41,894 nucleotides of DNA from Acidobacteriota bacterium (GCA_003154775.1 PMES01000024.1:1-41894); one strand, 5' to 3'; counted from the stretch's first letter, positions 31,358-39,982 are shown. Numbers and translations: made by a program. The notes: generated from the sequence alone by a model not told the origin.

Positions 31358-32685
31358 ATTGGAATTGGGATTCTCCTGGAATCATAAGTTCATTACCTAA
31401 AATAATCGTCTCAGTATTTGCCCTCAGTATTGTTTCAGCACTTCTGTTCATATTTCTCGTGGACCGACCGGTCTACGACGACATATTTAACATTTTTGAT
31501 ATTAAGGCTTATGCCCACAGCGGAGTCACTGTTTCTACAGTCAGAGCTCAAAGAAACCCACCTGGGCCTGGGAGCTTCATTTGGATGGCGGCTGGTGTTC
31601 GCCTGTTGGGCGGCGGAGAACTGCGTGACGCGAGACTCTCAGTTCTATTTGCCTGGGTTTTGCTTGTCTCGGGCATACTTGTGGCTGCTCCCTACAGCAG
31701 ATTTTCTCAACTCTGGTACGGCGCTCTTTTAGCCGCCTTAGTTTTTCCATATTCACTTACCGCAACTGCGACGTTGCTCACTGAAGGGCCCGCGTTGCTC
31801 TTTGCCATGTTGGGAACTCTTGTTTGGACGGAAGCAGTGTCGCAGCCAAAAGTCACTTCGACAGTTTTCGCTCTGGCTATTTTGGGAGGTTTAGGGATCG
31901 GGGCGGCGATAATCAGCCGTCAATACTACGTAGCGTTGCTGCCAGCGGCTGCTGTGCTTGCACTCTACCTATTAAGACAGCGAACCTCGGAAAGTAGAAC
32001 GCTCTGGTTGGCTAGTATGACCCTTTCGCTGACAGTTGCTGTGATTCCCCTGCTTCTTTTGGTGGCTGTTTGGGGAAACCTATCAAGTCCTGGGATCGCC
32101 ACAGGCACGTCGTATAAAAATTACCATGCCGGCGTGGGTTTGAATTTTCTCCGGCCACTGGCCGCAGCTTTCCGTACTGGGTTTTATCTCATTCCTTTGA
32201 CCTTTCCCGTCATGAAGTGTGTGCGGTCCGGGCGGCGGTGGCGGGTGCTCCTGGTGGCAGCGATTATTGGGACCGTGGCGGTCCCATTCAGAACAGATCT
32301 AGTGGGTATTGGAGTTCTCCACTCACTTCTCAGATTTGCATTTCGGCTACCTGCGGCCGGAATCTTGGCCTTTGGGTCTATCGCCATACTGGTTGCCTAC
32401 AACGCAATTATGTTGGGCTTGCTATTATGGGAGAAAAGGCAAGACGTGCTAGGGTGTCCCCCTGTAATCTTCGCGCTTCTCACAGTTCTGTTTTTTGTCG
32501 GGGAACAGTTCGGAGTCGGCGGAAACATTCCCTTTTACGATAGATACATTCTTCAACTTGCTCCCTTTCTGGGTTTGATCGCATTCTTTCTCATTCCCAA
32601 AGTGTCGTTGCCCCGAGCAGCGGCGTTGATGGGAATGTATTTACTGAGTCAAGAAATGTTGTGGAGGTTTTTGTTCATAAAATAG
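31354..32685 (+). CDS. Multi-pass membrane protein, GT-C glycosyltransferase-like
   Basis: The ATG at 31354 has GAGAGG eight bases before it; 443 residues with about 11 hydrophobic helices. After helix 1 the loop RPVYDDIFNIFDIKAYAHSG has an Asp pair, and RNPPGPGSFIWMAAG takes the place of the HPP block, so a GT-C transferase is likely. No close family is recognised. It lacks the soluble C-terminal domain of the other GT-C-like proteins here. Codons ending in A or T are much more common than in genes on either side, as expected for recent transfer. Degraded zinc-ribbon codons overlap its start. Confidence 0.65.
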   Translation: MNWNWDSPGIISSLPKIIVSVFALSIVSALLFIFLVDRPVYDDIFNIFDIKAYAHSGVTVSTVRAQRNPPGPGSFIWMAAGVRLLGGGELRDARLSVLFAWVLLVSGILVAAPYSRFSQLWYGALLAALVFPYSLTATATLLTEGPALLFAMLGTLVWTEAVSQPKVTSTVFALAILGGLGIGAAIISRQYYVALLPAAAVLALYLLRQRTSESRTLWLASMTLSLTVAVIPLLLLVAVWGNLSSPGIATGTSYKNYHAGVGLNFLRPLAAAFRTGFYLIPLTFPVMKCVRSGRRWRVLLVAAIIGTVAVPFRTDLVGIGVLHSLLRFAFRLPAAGILAFGSIAILVAYNAIMLGLLLWEKRQDVLGCPPVIFALLTVLFFVGEQFGVGGNIPFYDRYILQLAPFLGLIAFFLIPKVSLPRAAALMGMYLLSQEMLWRFLFIK

Positions 32686-32758
32686 ATGCGCCTGGCCACT
32701 CACCTTTGGAATAGTCATCCGATGGCCGTACTTGCGGGGTGAGCGTAGATGACACAAT

Positions 32759-32778
32759 CTGGAGCACTACTTCTCCAG
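32759..32778. terminator. Short hairpin between converging genes
   Basis: CTGGAG (32759-32764), 8-base loop, CTCCAG (32773-32778). It lies between the rightward membrane gene and the leftward zinc-ribbon gene. There is no T-run, so a terminator role is only suggested by position. Confidence 0.25.
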
Positions 32779-32797
32779 CGATGCGCCCGGAGCTTTC

Positions 32798-32977
32798 CTA
32801 GGTTTTCGATCCGGAACGGGCCAGGAACAACTGGTCACACGCGCTGCAGCGAAACGGCCGCACACGGAAAAGAAAGCACACCGCTTTTATGTAGAATCCT
32901 CGCCTTCTCTCCCGGCGCACTTCCTTGCTGCCACATTTTGGACAAACTCTCTTGCGGGCGATCGACGGCACTGGCAT
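32798..32977 (-). CDS. 59-residue zinc-ribbon protein, copy 1
   Basis: The ATG at 32977 follows the methyltransferase stop by one base. The protein starts MPVPSIARKRVCPKCGSK, has a Arg-rich middle (RRERRRG), a hydrophobic stretch (AVCFLFRVR) and RPFRCSACDQLF. Cys12, Cys15, Cys44 and Cys47 form two CxxC knuckles expected to bind one zinc. It is about 66% identical to copy 2 at 34890-35069 (39 of 59 positions by eye). High Arg content suggests nucleic-acid or membrane-surface binding. No named family; function unknown. It has probably been missed by gene callers because of its size. Confidence 0.75.
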   Translation of the reverse strand: MPVPSIARKRVCPKCGSKEVRRERRRGFYIKAVCFLFRVRPFRCSACDQLFLARSGSKT

Positions 32978-32978
32978 T

Positions 32979-33779
32979 TCAACTCTTCGCGATTTGCAAA
33001 ACGGCCATCAAAGACGTGCCAAGCAATTTCTGCGGAATCGCTTCGCATTTGGCCAGCAAGCCCAGCGCCTTATTCATCCCCGGCGTGCGCGTATCGAGCC
33101 CAGGTGTGATGATCTTGCCCTGATCGTGGGTCCCCAACAGCCACAGTTTACGAAGCATCAGAGTCGGTAGGAGCGGCAGCCCCCAATACGTCCACCCTTC
33201 TACCTTGAACTGACTCCGCCCCGCACTCTCGCGCAACATCTGGATCGAGTAGCGCCGCACGTGGCCGACTGCCACATCGTAAGACGAATAAGCCCACTGC
33301 CCGGCTGGGACGTTGATCACCAGCTTTCCCCCCGGCGCGAGGTAAAACGCTAGGGCGCGCAAGAAGCGGTCCTCCTCAGTAATGTGTTCCAGAACGTCGA
33401 AAAGAAAAATCACATCAAACTGCTCTTTCAGTTGCGCGTCCATCTGAAAAATGTCATAGCAACAGACACGGCTGCGCTGGCTCAGATTCTGTTTCAACGC
33501 GTACTCATTCAAATCGAAGCCGGTTACTTCATGCCCATAGGTATCCTCGATTTGTCTTTGGAGCAGGCCGTGGCCGCATCCAATCTCCGCCATGTGTTGC
33601 GCACCACGAAGCTCTCCCCCTGCCAATCGTTGCAGCACTGCAAACCGCCGCCGGACCCAGAAATGATCGATCGAGGCTATCTTGAACCACCGGTCTCCCA
33701 TGCTAACTTCGGCTGGCCGCGATAAATACTCGATCTTCCGCTCCGCTGCCGTTTCTGTCGTTGCGTTTGTCGCGCTCAT
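32979..33779 (-). CDS. Class I SAM-dependent methyltransferase
   Basis: The 266-residue enzyme has motif I AEIGCGHGLLQRQI followed by VTGFDLNEYAL, then DVIFLFDVLEHITEEDRFL (motif II with the downstream acidic/His part) and APGGKLVINVPAG. This is the Methyltransf_11/23 pattern common in glycan loci. The first 60 residues (DRWFKIASIDHFWVRRRF) match sugar-modifying members that act on lipid-linked glycans. It is 73 bases downstream of the GT2 gene and 1 base upstream of zinc-ribbon copy 1, so all three are probably one message. Confidence 0.85.
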   Translation of the reverse strand: MSATNATTETAAERKIEYLSRPAEVSMGDRWFKIASIDHFWVRRRFAVLQRLAGGELRGAQHMAEIGCGHGLLQRQIEDTYGHEVTGFDLNEYALKQNLSQRSRVCCYDIFQMDAQLKEQFDVIFLFDVLEHITEEDRFLRALAFYLAPGGKLVINVPAGQWAYSSYDVAVGHVRRYSIQMLRESAGRSQFKVEGWTYWGLPLLPTLMLRKLWLLGTHDQGKIITPGLDTRTPGMNKALGLLAKCEAIPQKLLGTSLMAVLQIAKS

Positions 33780-33852
33780 TGCCCTACGTCTTGCCTCTGC
33801 GTTCGCAACTTCATACTTTGCCTCGCACAGACGCGCTCTCGTGTCCGTTCAC

Positions 33853-34797
33853 TCAATCCCTCTTTATACCAACGGTGCGCCCCACAATGTATTGAGGCCG
33901 CGCTTTGGTCTCCTCGTAAATCCGGCCGACATACTCTCCAATTACGCCTAAGAAGAACAGCAGGACGCCCGAAAAAAAGGTTAGTGCGACGATCAAAGCG
34001 GTGAACCCCTGCGGTGACTTTTGTAGGAAAATCTTGATGTAGATCGAGTAGATCACATACAAACTGGAAAGAAAGATCACAAACGCGCCGAACAGCGCCG
34101 CCGCGCGGATTGGCACGATGGAAAACGCAAAGATCCCGTCGAACGCAAGTTTCACCAGCCGCATCACACTGTACTTGCTCTTCCCCGAATGCCGCTCGGC
34201 GCGTTCCACCTCAATCCCCACCTGACGAAACCCCACCCAGCTCCGCATCCCCCTCAAGTAGCGGTGATGCTCCGGCATCTTCCTCACTTCTTCAACGACC
34301 CGCCGCGACATCAACCCGAAATCCCCCGAGTCCAGCGGCAAGCGGATATCCGAAAGCCTCGCCATCATCCGGTAAAACACAAAATAGCAGATGCGCAGCG
34401 CCAGCGGCTCCTTCCGCCTCACCCTCTGCGCGTACACAACGTCGTATCCCTGCTGAAATTTCTCCACAAATTGCGGGATTACTTCCGGAACATCTTGTAG
34501 GTCTCCGTCCATCACAACTGCCGCATCGCCGGTCACATGATCCAAGCCCGCCGTGATCGCCGCCTGATGCCCGAAATTCCGCGAAAGCGATACGACCACA
34601 ATGCGCGTATCCTCGTTCGCCGCCTTCGCCAGCATCTCGAAGGTCCGGTCGGTGCTTCCGTCGTCCACGAACACGATCTCGTGCGGTCCTCCCGGCACGC
34701 GGTCCAGAACCGCGCGCAACCGCTGCAGAAGTTCCGGCAGGACGCTTTCTTCATTGTGGATGGGAATCGCTACGGAGAGGCAAAATCCAGTGGACAT
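33853..34797 (-). CDS. GT2 glycosyltransferase, polyprenyl-phosphate sugar synthase type (DPMS/GtrB/ArnC-like)
   Basis: The 314-residue protein has a GT-A catalytic domain (residues 1-225) with FVDDGSTDRTFEML, VVMDGDLQDVPEVI (metal-binding DXD region) and RGMRSWVGFRQVGI. Two membrane helices follow at about 230-300 (IRAAALFGAFVIFLSSLYVIY and ALTFFSGVLLFFLGVIGEYVG), ending in the family tail GRIYEETKARPQYIV. Such enzymes load a sugar onto undecaprenyl phosphate on the cytoplasmic face. The product is the donor needed by the GT-C-like proteins in this locus. The start has AGGATAAAGGG upstream, and copy B of the 48-bp element places a promoter 28 bases before the ATG. Confidence 0.9.
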   Translation of the reverse strand: MSTGFCLSVAIPIHNEESVLPELLQRLRAVLDRVPGGPHEIVFVDDGSTDRTFEMLAKAANEDTRIVVVSLSRNFGHQAAITAGLDHVTGDAAVVMDGDLQDVPEVIPQFVEKFQQGYDVVYAQRVRRKEPLALRICYFVFYRMMARLSDIRLPLDSGDFGLMSRRVVEEVRKMPEHHRYLRGMRSWVGFRQVGIEVERAERHSGKSKYSVMRLVKLAFDGIFAFSIVPIRAAALFGAFVIFLSSLYVIYSIYIKIFLQKSPQGFTALIVALTFFSGVLLFFLGVIGEYVGRIYEETKARPQYIVGRTVGIKRD

Positions 34798-34831
34798 GCA
34801 GACCCTTTATCCTCTTAGGCGGAGTCCCTTC

Positions 34832-34880
34832 ACCATACCCTCAATCGCAAATCCCAGCAAGGAGCAGCCGCTCGATTCAA
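34832..34880 (-). promoter_or_regulatory. 48-bp dispersed element, copy B, likely promoter of the GT2-methyltransferase-zinc-ribbon unit
   Basis: Read leftward: conserved TCGAGCGGCTGCTCC, then TTGCTG, 17 bases, TATGGT. Transcription would start near 34825, 28 bases before the GT2 ATG. It is nearly identical to copy C (35206-35255) and related to copy A (31012-31059). Confidence 0.55.
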
Positions 34881-34889
34881 GCAGCTTTC

Positions 34890-35069
34890 TCAGGATTTCG
34901 ATCTGCAAGGGGCCAGGAACAAATGGTCACACGCGCTGCACCGAAACGGCCGCAAGCCGAGGATCAGGCACACCACCCTTACGTAGAGTCCTCTCCTCCT
35001 CGCACGCTGCACTCCTTTGCTTCCGCAGGTTGGACAAACTCGCTTGCGGGCAATCGGCGGCAGCGGCAT
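34890..35069 (-). CDS. 59-residue zinc-ribbon protein, copy 2
   Basis: The ATG at 35069 has AAGGA six bases before it. The protein starts MPLPPIARKRVCPTCGSK, has Arg-rich QRARRRG, then VVCLILGLRPFRCSACDHLF; Cys12/Cys15 and Cys44/Cys47 are the two knuckles, and an additional Cys34 is shared with copy 1. The stop is 93 bases before the GT2 gene, and copy B of the 48-bp element lies between. The 288 bases upstream (35070-35357) hold copy C and a short open frame ending just before the ATG (YWMLTNLKQYRKDAYGL), which might be the end of a lost gene. Function unknown. Confidence 0.75.
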   Translation of the reverse strand: MPLPPIARKRVCPTCGSKGVQRARRRGLYVRVVCLILGLRPFRCSACDHLFLAPCRSKS

Positions 35070-35205
35070 CTCAATCCTTCCGAGGGCTCAATCCGTATGC
35101 ATCCTTACGGTACTGTTTAAGGTTTGTGAGCATCCAGTATGCAACAGTTTTTTCAAACGCCAAAGGAGCGACGACGCGACCATGCCCGCCTGATTGTGTT
35201 GCTAC

Positions 35206-35255
35206 GCCATACCCTCAATCGCGAATCACGGCAAGGAGCAGCCGCTCGATTGCAA
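35206..35255 (-). repeat. 48-bp dispersed element, copy C (promoter-like, leftward)
   Basis: Read leftward: TCGAGCGGCTGCTCC, TTGCCG, 17 bases, TATGGC. It would start RNA near 35199, about 130 bases before zinc-ribbon copy 2. It differs from copy B at only a few positions. Confidence 0.55.
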
Positions 35256-35357
35256 CCCCCAGCCGTGTACAGTAAGATTTCCACGTTGCGATTACACTCG
35301 ATTGTGCGCATCCCCGCCCTTGGATTGCCCCGAAAGGTCAGGTTTGGCTGAGTATTT

Positions 35358-36428
35358 ATGGCAAGGCCCATCGTCAGCGTTTTAATCGACACCTACAACC
35401 ACGAGCGCTTCATTGAGCAGGCCATTCTCAGCGTTCTGGAACAGGATTTTCCCGGTTCTGACCGCGAAATCCTCGTGGTGGACGACGGCTCGCAGGATAG
35501 TACCCCGCAGATCGTCGCCAAATTTGCCCCTCAGGTCCGCCTGATCCGCAAAGCCAACGGAGGTCAGGCCTCCGCCTTCAATGCAGGCATTCCGGAATGC
35601 CAGGGCGAGATCGTAGCGTTCCTCGATGGCGACGACTGGTGGGCCCCCGGCAAGCTGAAACTTGTGGTCGCGGCGTTCTCGCAGAATTCGGACGTTGGAC
35701 TAATCGGCCATAGCATCACCGAAGTCCTCGCCGATGGCGCATGCCGCAGCGAGTTGGTCCGGGAATTCCCCCGCTTTCGCATTAACTCCGTCGCTGGCGC
35801 GCGCATTTTTCGCCGCCGCAAGAGTTTTCTCGGCACCAGCCGCATGGCCTTCCGCGCAGAGCTTCTCCGTCGCATCGGCCCGGTGCCCGAAGCGCTCACA
35901 ATCCAAGCCGACGAGTTCCTTTTCACATTGGGAGCCCTATTTTCCGAAGTGCTGCTCCTCCGCGAGCCCCTCACCTTCTATCGCCTGCACGGACAGAATC
36001 TCTTTCAGGTGAGCGATGGCAGCCACGCCGCTCTCCGCCGCAAACACGACGTACTGATTTCTCTTGCGAAGGCGCTCCATCGGCGCTTTGCGGAAGAACG
36101 CGTCCCTGAGGACATAAGCAAGGCGATCATTGAAAGCGTTCAGACGGAAGCGGACGCGCTTCATTTGTACCTCGGCGGAGGCACGCGTCTCGACATCATT
36201 CGCACCGAACTCCGAACATATCGGATCGAGGAGGAACATGCCTCGTCGTTTCGCTGGATCCTCAAATTCCTCAGTCTTCTCCCCGCTCTTTTACTTTCTC
36301 CTAGACGATATACGGAATGGAAACGGGGACTGGCCTCCAATTCTCTATATCGGAAAACACGCCAAAAGCTGGTTCCGCATCTCCGCCCCACCCACGTTGA
36401 CCGCACCGGCGACTGGAGCCAGCGATGA
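35358..36428 (+). CDS. GT2 family glycosyltransferase
   Basis: The 356-residue protein has the GT-A domain in the first 210 residues: VSVLIDTYNHERFIEQAILS, ILVVDDGSQDSTPQI, then D90-GDDWW with the metal-binding DXD, and the catalytic-base region with PVPEALTIQADEFLF. The C-terminal helical part (about 220-350) has no certain membrane segment apart from a hydrophobic KFLSLLPALLLS. It transfers a sugar from a nucleotide donor in the cytoplasm. It is the first gene of the rightward right-hand block, and its stop overlaps the next ATG (ATGA, 36425-36428). Confidence 0.9.
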   Translation: MARPIVSVLIDTYNHERFIEQAILSVLEQDFPGSDREILVVDDGSQDSTPQIVAKFAPQVRLIRKANGGQASAFNAGIPECQGEIVAFLDGDDWWAPGKLKLVVAAFSQNSDVGLIGHSITEVLADGACRSELVREFPRFRINSVAGARIFRRRKSFLGTSRMAFRAELLRRIGPVPEALTIQADEFLFTLGALFSEVLLLREPLTFYRLHGQNLFQVSDGSHAALRRKHDVLISLAKALHRRFAEERVPEDISKAIIESVQTEADALHLYLGGGTRLDIIRTELRTYRIEEEHASSFRWILKFLSLLPALLLSPRRYTEWKRGLASNSLYRKTRQKLVPHLRPTHVDRTGDWSQR

Positions 36429-37576
36429 AGATTCTGATTGCCATCGGCGTGAAGCGGCAGAAGGAAGCAGGCGCTGCCGGCGTCGTTTTCAATCACGCCG
36501 AGCAACTTCAGAAACTCGGCCACCAGGTGGACACCTGGTTTTTCGACGATCTACTTCCTTTTCCGCGCTGGCCGGCGCGCTTCCAGGAATTGGAGTTTGC
36601 TTTCGCGGTTTCTCGCCGAATCCGCCAAAGTCCCGCTCAATACGACGTAGTGAATCTTCATGCCCCTTGGGGTGGTGTCTACGGCCTCTCCCGAAAGCTA
36701 TGGCCATCCGCAGCCTTTCCACCGTACGTTTTCAGCATGCAGGGCAGTGAAGAGCGCTACACGCGCGCCATGCGTTTCGAACAGAAGAAAGGCCGTGCCA
36801 GCAACTTCGCCTGGAAAAATCGCCTGTGGCACCGCCTTTATCACCAAACCATGTACGATCTCGCAATCAAGACCGCCGATTTCGGAAATGTCGCGAACCG
36901 CGAAGGCTGGATCTTCTCTGAGTTGAAATATGGCCATCTGCCCGGGCGCATCTGGTACATCCCGAACGGCACAGATCCTGAATTTCTTCAGCCGCGCACG
37001 TTCGTGGATTCGGATGCACTTCGCCTCCTCCACGTCGGCACGTGGCTCGATCGCAAGGGCGTCTTCTACCTCGTCGAGTCCTTCGCGCAACTTGCGCCGA
37101 TCCTGCCGAAGGTCTCCTTGACCGTCGCGGGCTGCTCGTTATCGGAGGAGCAGATCAGGGCCCATTTTCCCGCGGCCCTTCGTCCGCGTGTTTATGTACT
37201 GCCCTTTCTGAACCGCGCCGAGATGCCGAATCTCTACGCCACACACGATATTTTTGTGCTCCCTTCGCTGGTGGAGGGCATGCCGCTCACGCTTCTCGAA
37301 GCCATGGCGAGCGCCATGCCCGTCGTCACTACGAACACCTGTGGCATGGCGGACGTCATCGAGAATGGGGTGAACGGCATCCTCGTTCCGCCGGCCGATT
37401 CCTTGCAGCTCGCGGCCGCCATCGAGAGTTTGTGCATGTCGATGGAGTTGCGCAAAACTTTGGGGTCCGCGGCTCAGCATACTGCCCGGCGGCATACCTG
37501 GGCTGCGGTCACTCGGGAACTCGAGCACGTTTTGCGCACCGCGGTTGAGGCCAAGAACGCTGCGACCCAGGATTGA
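36425..37576 (+). CDS. GT4 family glycosyltransferase (GT-B fold)
   Basis: The 383-residue protein has an N-terminal acceptor domain (GAAGVVFNHAEQLQKLGHQV), then a donor domain starting near 195 with DALRLLHVGTWLDRKGVFYL. The EX7E region is LPSLVEGMPLTLLEAMAS followed by MPVVTTNTCGMADVIENG and GILVPPAD, all hallmarks of GT4. It is probably a cytoplasmic or peripheral enzyme that extends the glycan. The start overlaps the previous stop by ATGA. Confidence 0.9.
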   Translation: MKILIAIGVKRQKEAGAAGVVFNHAEQLQKLGHQVDTWFFDDLLPFPRWPARFQELEFAFAVSRRIRQSPAQYDVVNLHAPWGGVYGLSRKLWPSAAFPPYVFSMQGSEERYTRAMRFEQKKGRASNFAWKNRLWHRLYHQTMYDLAIKTADFGNVANREGWIFSELKYGHLPGRIWYIPNGTDPEFLQPRTFVDSDALRLLHVGTWLDRKGVFYLVESFAQLAPILPKVSLTVAGCSLSEEQIRAHFPAALRPRVYVLPFLNRAEMPNLYATHDIFVLPSLVEGMPLTLLEAMASAMPVVTTNTCGMADVIENGVNGILVPPADSLQLAAAIESLCMSMELRKTLGSAAQHTARRHTWAAVTRELEHVLRTAVEAKNAATQD

Positions 37577-37625
37577 AACCTTTTTGCCATGGCGCGAGGG
37601 CTGTAAGATATTTGAGGAGTAAAGT

Positions 37626-38303
37626 TTGGCGGGGTCATTTGTCTTCTCTATGAAGTCACGCATCCAATTCGCGCAGGTCCCCGCTCCTCCCTCATTGGCC
37701 ACGCCTCGTTTTCTGCGCCATCCCTTCTTTGCATGGGCCGGGTTGCGGCCTCCCCTTGCGCAGCACACTTTGGCAGAGCACGAAGCCTTGATGCGCCACT
37801 CGCGCAACGCGCACACAGTGGTGGAAATCGGTGTGGCAGAAGGAGCCTCGGCCGCCGGCCTGCGCGAGGCCATGCACCCACAGGGCGCACTCTACCTCGT
37901 TGATCCTTTCCATCTCTCGCGCATCCCCGCCTTCAATTTTCTCAAACGCGCCGCGCAGCGTGTCGTCAATTCCGTTGGCACGGCACGCACTGTCTGGATC
38001 GAGTCCTTCAGCCACGCCGCCGCGCGCCACTGGAAGGGGCCGATCGATTTTCTTCTCATCGATGGCGATCACCGTGAAGAAGCTGTCGAGCGCGATTGGC
38101 AGGACTGGTCCCCGTTTGTCGCGGGCGACGGTGTCATTGCCTTCCACGACGCCCGCCTCTTCCCGTCAGGCTGGTCCACGCCGGATTATGGTCCTGTCCG
38201 TTTCATCAATCGGGTTTTCCGGGAAGGTTCCGGCGCCGCGCCCTGGGCCATCATTGACGAAGTCGATTCGCTGGTTTTCGTTTCGCGGAGGAAACCCTCT
38301 TAG
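37626..38303 (+). CDS. SAM-dependent methyltransferase (Methyltransf_24 type)
   Basis: TTG at 37626 is chosen because a perfect GAGGAG (37614-37619) lies 6 bases before it; the ATG at 37650 is the alternative. The 225-residue enzyme has motif I VVEIGVAEGASAAGLREAM, LYLVDPFHLS, and LLIDGDHREEAVERDW with the Asp/His pair of metal-dependent O-methyltransferase relatives, then GDGVIAFHDARLF. It lies 49 bases after the GT4 gene and one base before the carbamoyltransferase start, so it is part of the same message. Confidence 0.85.
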   Translation: MAGSFVFSMKSRIQFAQVPAPPSLATPRFLRHPFFAWAGLRPPLAQHTLAEHEALMRHSRNAHTVVEIGVAEGASAAGLREAMHPQGALYLVDPFHLSRIPAFNFLKRAAQRVVNSVGTARTVWIESFSHAAARHWKGPIDFLLIDGDHREEAVERDWQDWSPFVAGDGVIAFHDARLFPSGWSTPDYGPVRFINRVFREGSGAAPWAIIDEVDSLVFVSRRKPS

Positions 38304-38304
38304 C

Positions 38305-39981
38305 ATGATCACCCTCGGTCTAAACTATTCCCAGATGCACGATTCCTCCGCCTGCATCGTCCGCGATGGCGAGCTTCTTTTCGCTGTCGCCGAGGAACGC
38401 ATCAGCCGCCTCAAGCACGATGCCCGCTTCCCGCAGCTTGCCATCCAAGCCTGCCTCGATTTTGCGAAAGTCGCTCCCAGCCAGATTGATGAAGTATGTT
38501 TTGGATGGCAAACGCCTGGCGCAAGCCTTCGGCACGACCTGAAACTCTTCGCGACCGGCCGCTGGCCCGTCAGCTATTTCAGTGTTCTGAACTCCTCGCG
38601 CCAGTTTCTCAGCATGTGGCACCAGGGCGGCGGCGCGCGGCGTTTTGCGCGTCACTTTGGCCCGTCCAAGGCGCAATTCCGTTTCGTGGATCACCATTTC
38701 GCTCACGCCATCAGCGCCTATTCCTACGCCGGCTTGGACGATGCCGCCATCGTCGTCATGGACGGCCGCGGCGCCTGGGAAGCCACCTCCATCTGGCGCG
38801 GCAGCAAAGGCCGCATCGAGCACCTCCAGACCATCAACTGGCCCGATTCCCTCGGCCTCTTCTACGCCCGCTTCACCGAGTTCCTCGGCTTCACTCCCAA
38901 CGCCGACGAATGGAAAGTCATGGGCCTCGCTCCCTACGGTGAACCCGGCGTGAATCTCCGCGCGTTCCTGGAGCCGGAAGCGTCCCCCTACAAGGTCCAC
39001 ACCGATCTCCTGATGGGCGACGGCAGCGGATCCTTCTTGGGCTGGCCGGCCGCGCTCGGCACTCCGCGTGTCCCCGAAACCGATATCGACGACCGTCACA
39101 AAAATATCGCTTTCGCCGTTCAGGATTTGTGCGAAGCCGCGATGATAGGCGTCGTCCGCCTCGCTCTCGGAAAAGCGTGCAGCCGCAATTTGTGTCTCGC
39201 CGGGGGCGTCGCCCTCAATTCCAAAGCCAACGGCAAAATCCTCGCCTCCGGCGTTATCGATAAGCTTTTCGTTCAACCAGCCGCATCCGATGATGGCGTA
39301 GCCCTCGGCGCCGCTCTCGCTCCCTATCTCGATGGCGGCCAGCGGCTCCCCATCAAGCCCATGCGCCACGCGTATCTCGGCCCCTCGTTTGACGACAACG
39401 CCATCGAAGCCGCTCTCAAGACCTACAAAATTCGCTTCACGCGGCTCTCCGATCCCGCTGCCACCGCGGCGGAACTCCTTTCCCAGGGCAGGATCCTCGG
39501 CTGGTTCCAGGGTCGCATGGAGTTCGGCCCGCGCGCTCTCGGCAACCGCTCCATCCTCGCCGATCCCCGCGATCCGGAGATGAACACCAAGGTCAACAAC
39601 GCGGTGAAGTTTCGCGAGTGGTGGCGCCCTTTTGCACCCTCCCTCAAAAAGGAAGCCGCGCCCGAATTCCTCGAATCCGCCTATGACTCGCCCTTCATGA
39701 TACTTACCGCACAGGTGCGTCCCGAAAAACGCAGCGTCATTCCCTCCGTCACGCACGTTGACGGCAGCGCCCGTCCGCAAACCGTCGAACAAGAAATCAA
39801 TCCGCTCTATTGGCGGCTCATCGATGAATTTGGCAAGCGCACCGGCGTTCCCGTCATCATGAACACGTCGTTCAATCTCCGCGGTGAAGCCATTGTTCAC
39901 ACTCCCACCGACGCCATCCGCACCTTTTTCAGCTCCGGCATGGACGCCCTGGTTCTCGGCAGCTTCCTTGTGGAGAAATAA
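38305..39981 (+). CDS. NodU/CmcH-family O-carbamoyltransferase
   Basis: The ATG at 38305 follows the methyltransferase stop by one base, with GGAGGAAA upstream; 558 residues. The N-terminal Kae1-like domain has LGLNYSQMHDSSACIV and the metal site H130-H-F-A-H134-A. VVMDGRGAWEATS and LCLAGGVALNSKAN are conserved nucleotide-binding blocks. The C-terminal YrdC-like-associated domain has RMEFGPRALGNRSILADPR, REWWRPFAPS and NTSFNLRGEAIV. It uses carbamoyl phosphate and ATP to carbamoylate a sugar hydroxyl. All key His residues are present. Confidence 0.93.
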   Translation: MITLGLNYSQMHDSSACIVRDGELLFAVAEERISRLKHDARFPQLAIQACLDFAKVAPSQIDEVCFGWQTPGASLRHDLKLFATGRWPVSYFSVLNSSRQFLSMWHQGGGARRFARHFGPSKAQFRFVDHHFAHAISAYSYAGLDDAAIVVMDGRGAWEATSIWRGSKGRIEHLQTINWPDSLGLFYARFTEFLGFTPNADEWKVMGLAPYGEPGVNLRAFLEPEASPYKVHTDLLMGDGSGSFLGWPAALGTPRVPETDIDDRHKNIAFAVQDLCEAAMIGVVRLALGKACSRNLCLAGGVALNSKANGKILASGVIDKLFVQPAASDDGVALGAALAPYLDGGQRLPIKPMRHAYLGPSFDDNAIEAALKTYKIRFTRLSDPAATAAELLSQGRILGWFQGRMEFGPRALGNRSILADPRDPEMNTKVNNAVKFREWWRPFAPSLKKEAAPEFLESAYDSPFMILTAQVRPEKRSVIPSVTHVDGSARPQTVEQEINPLYWRLIDEFGKRTGVPVIMNTSFNLRGEAIVHTPTDAIRTFFSSGMDALVLGSFLVEK

Positions 39982-39982
39982 A

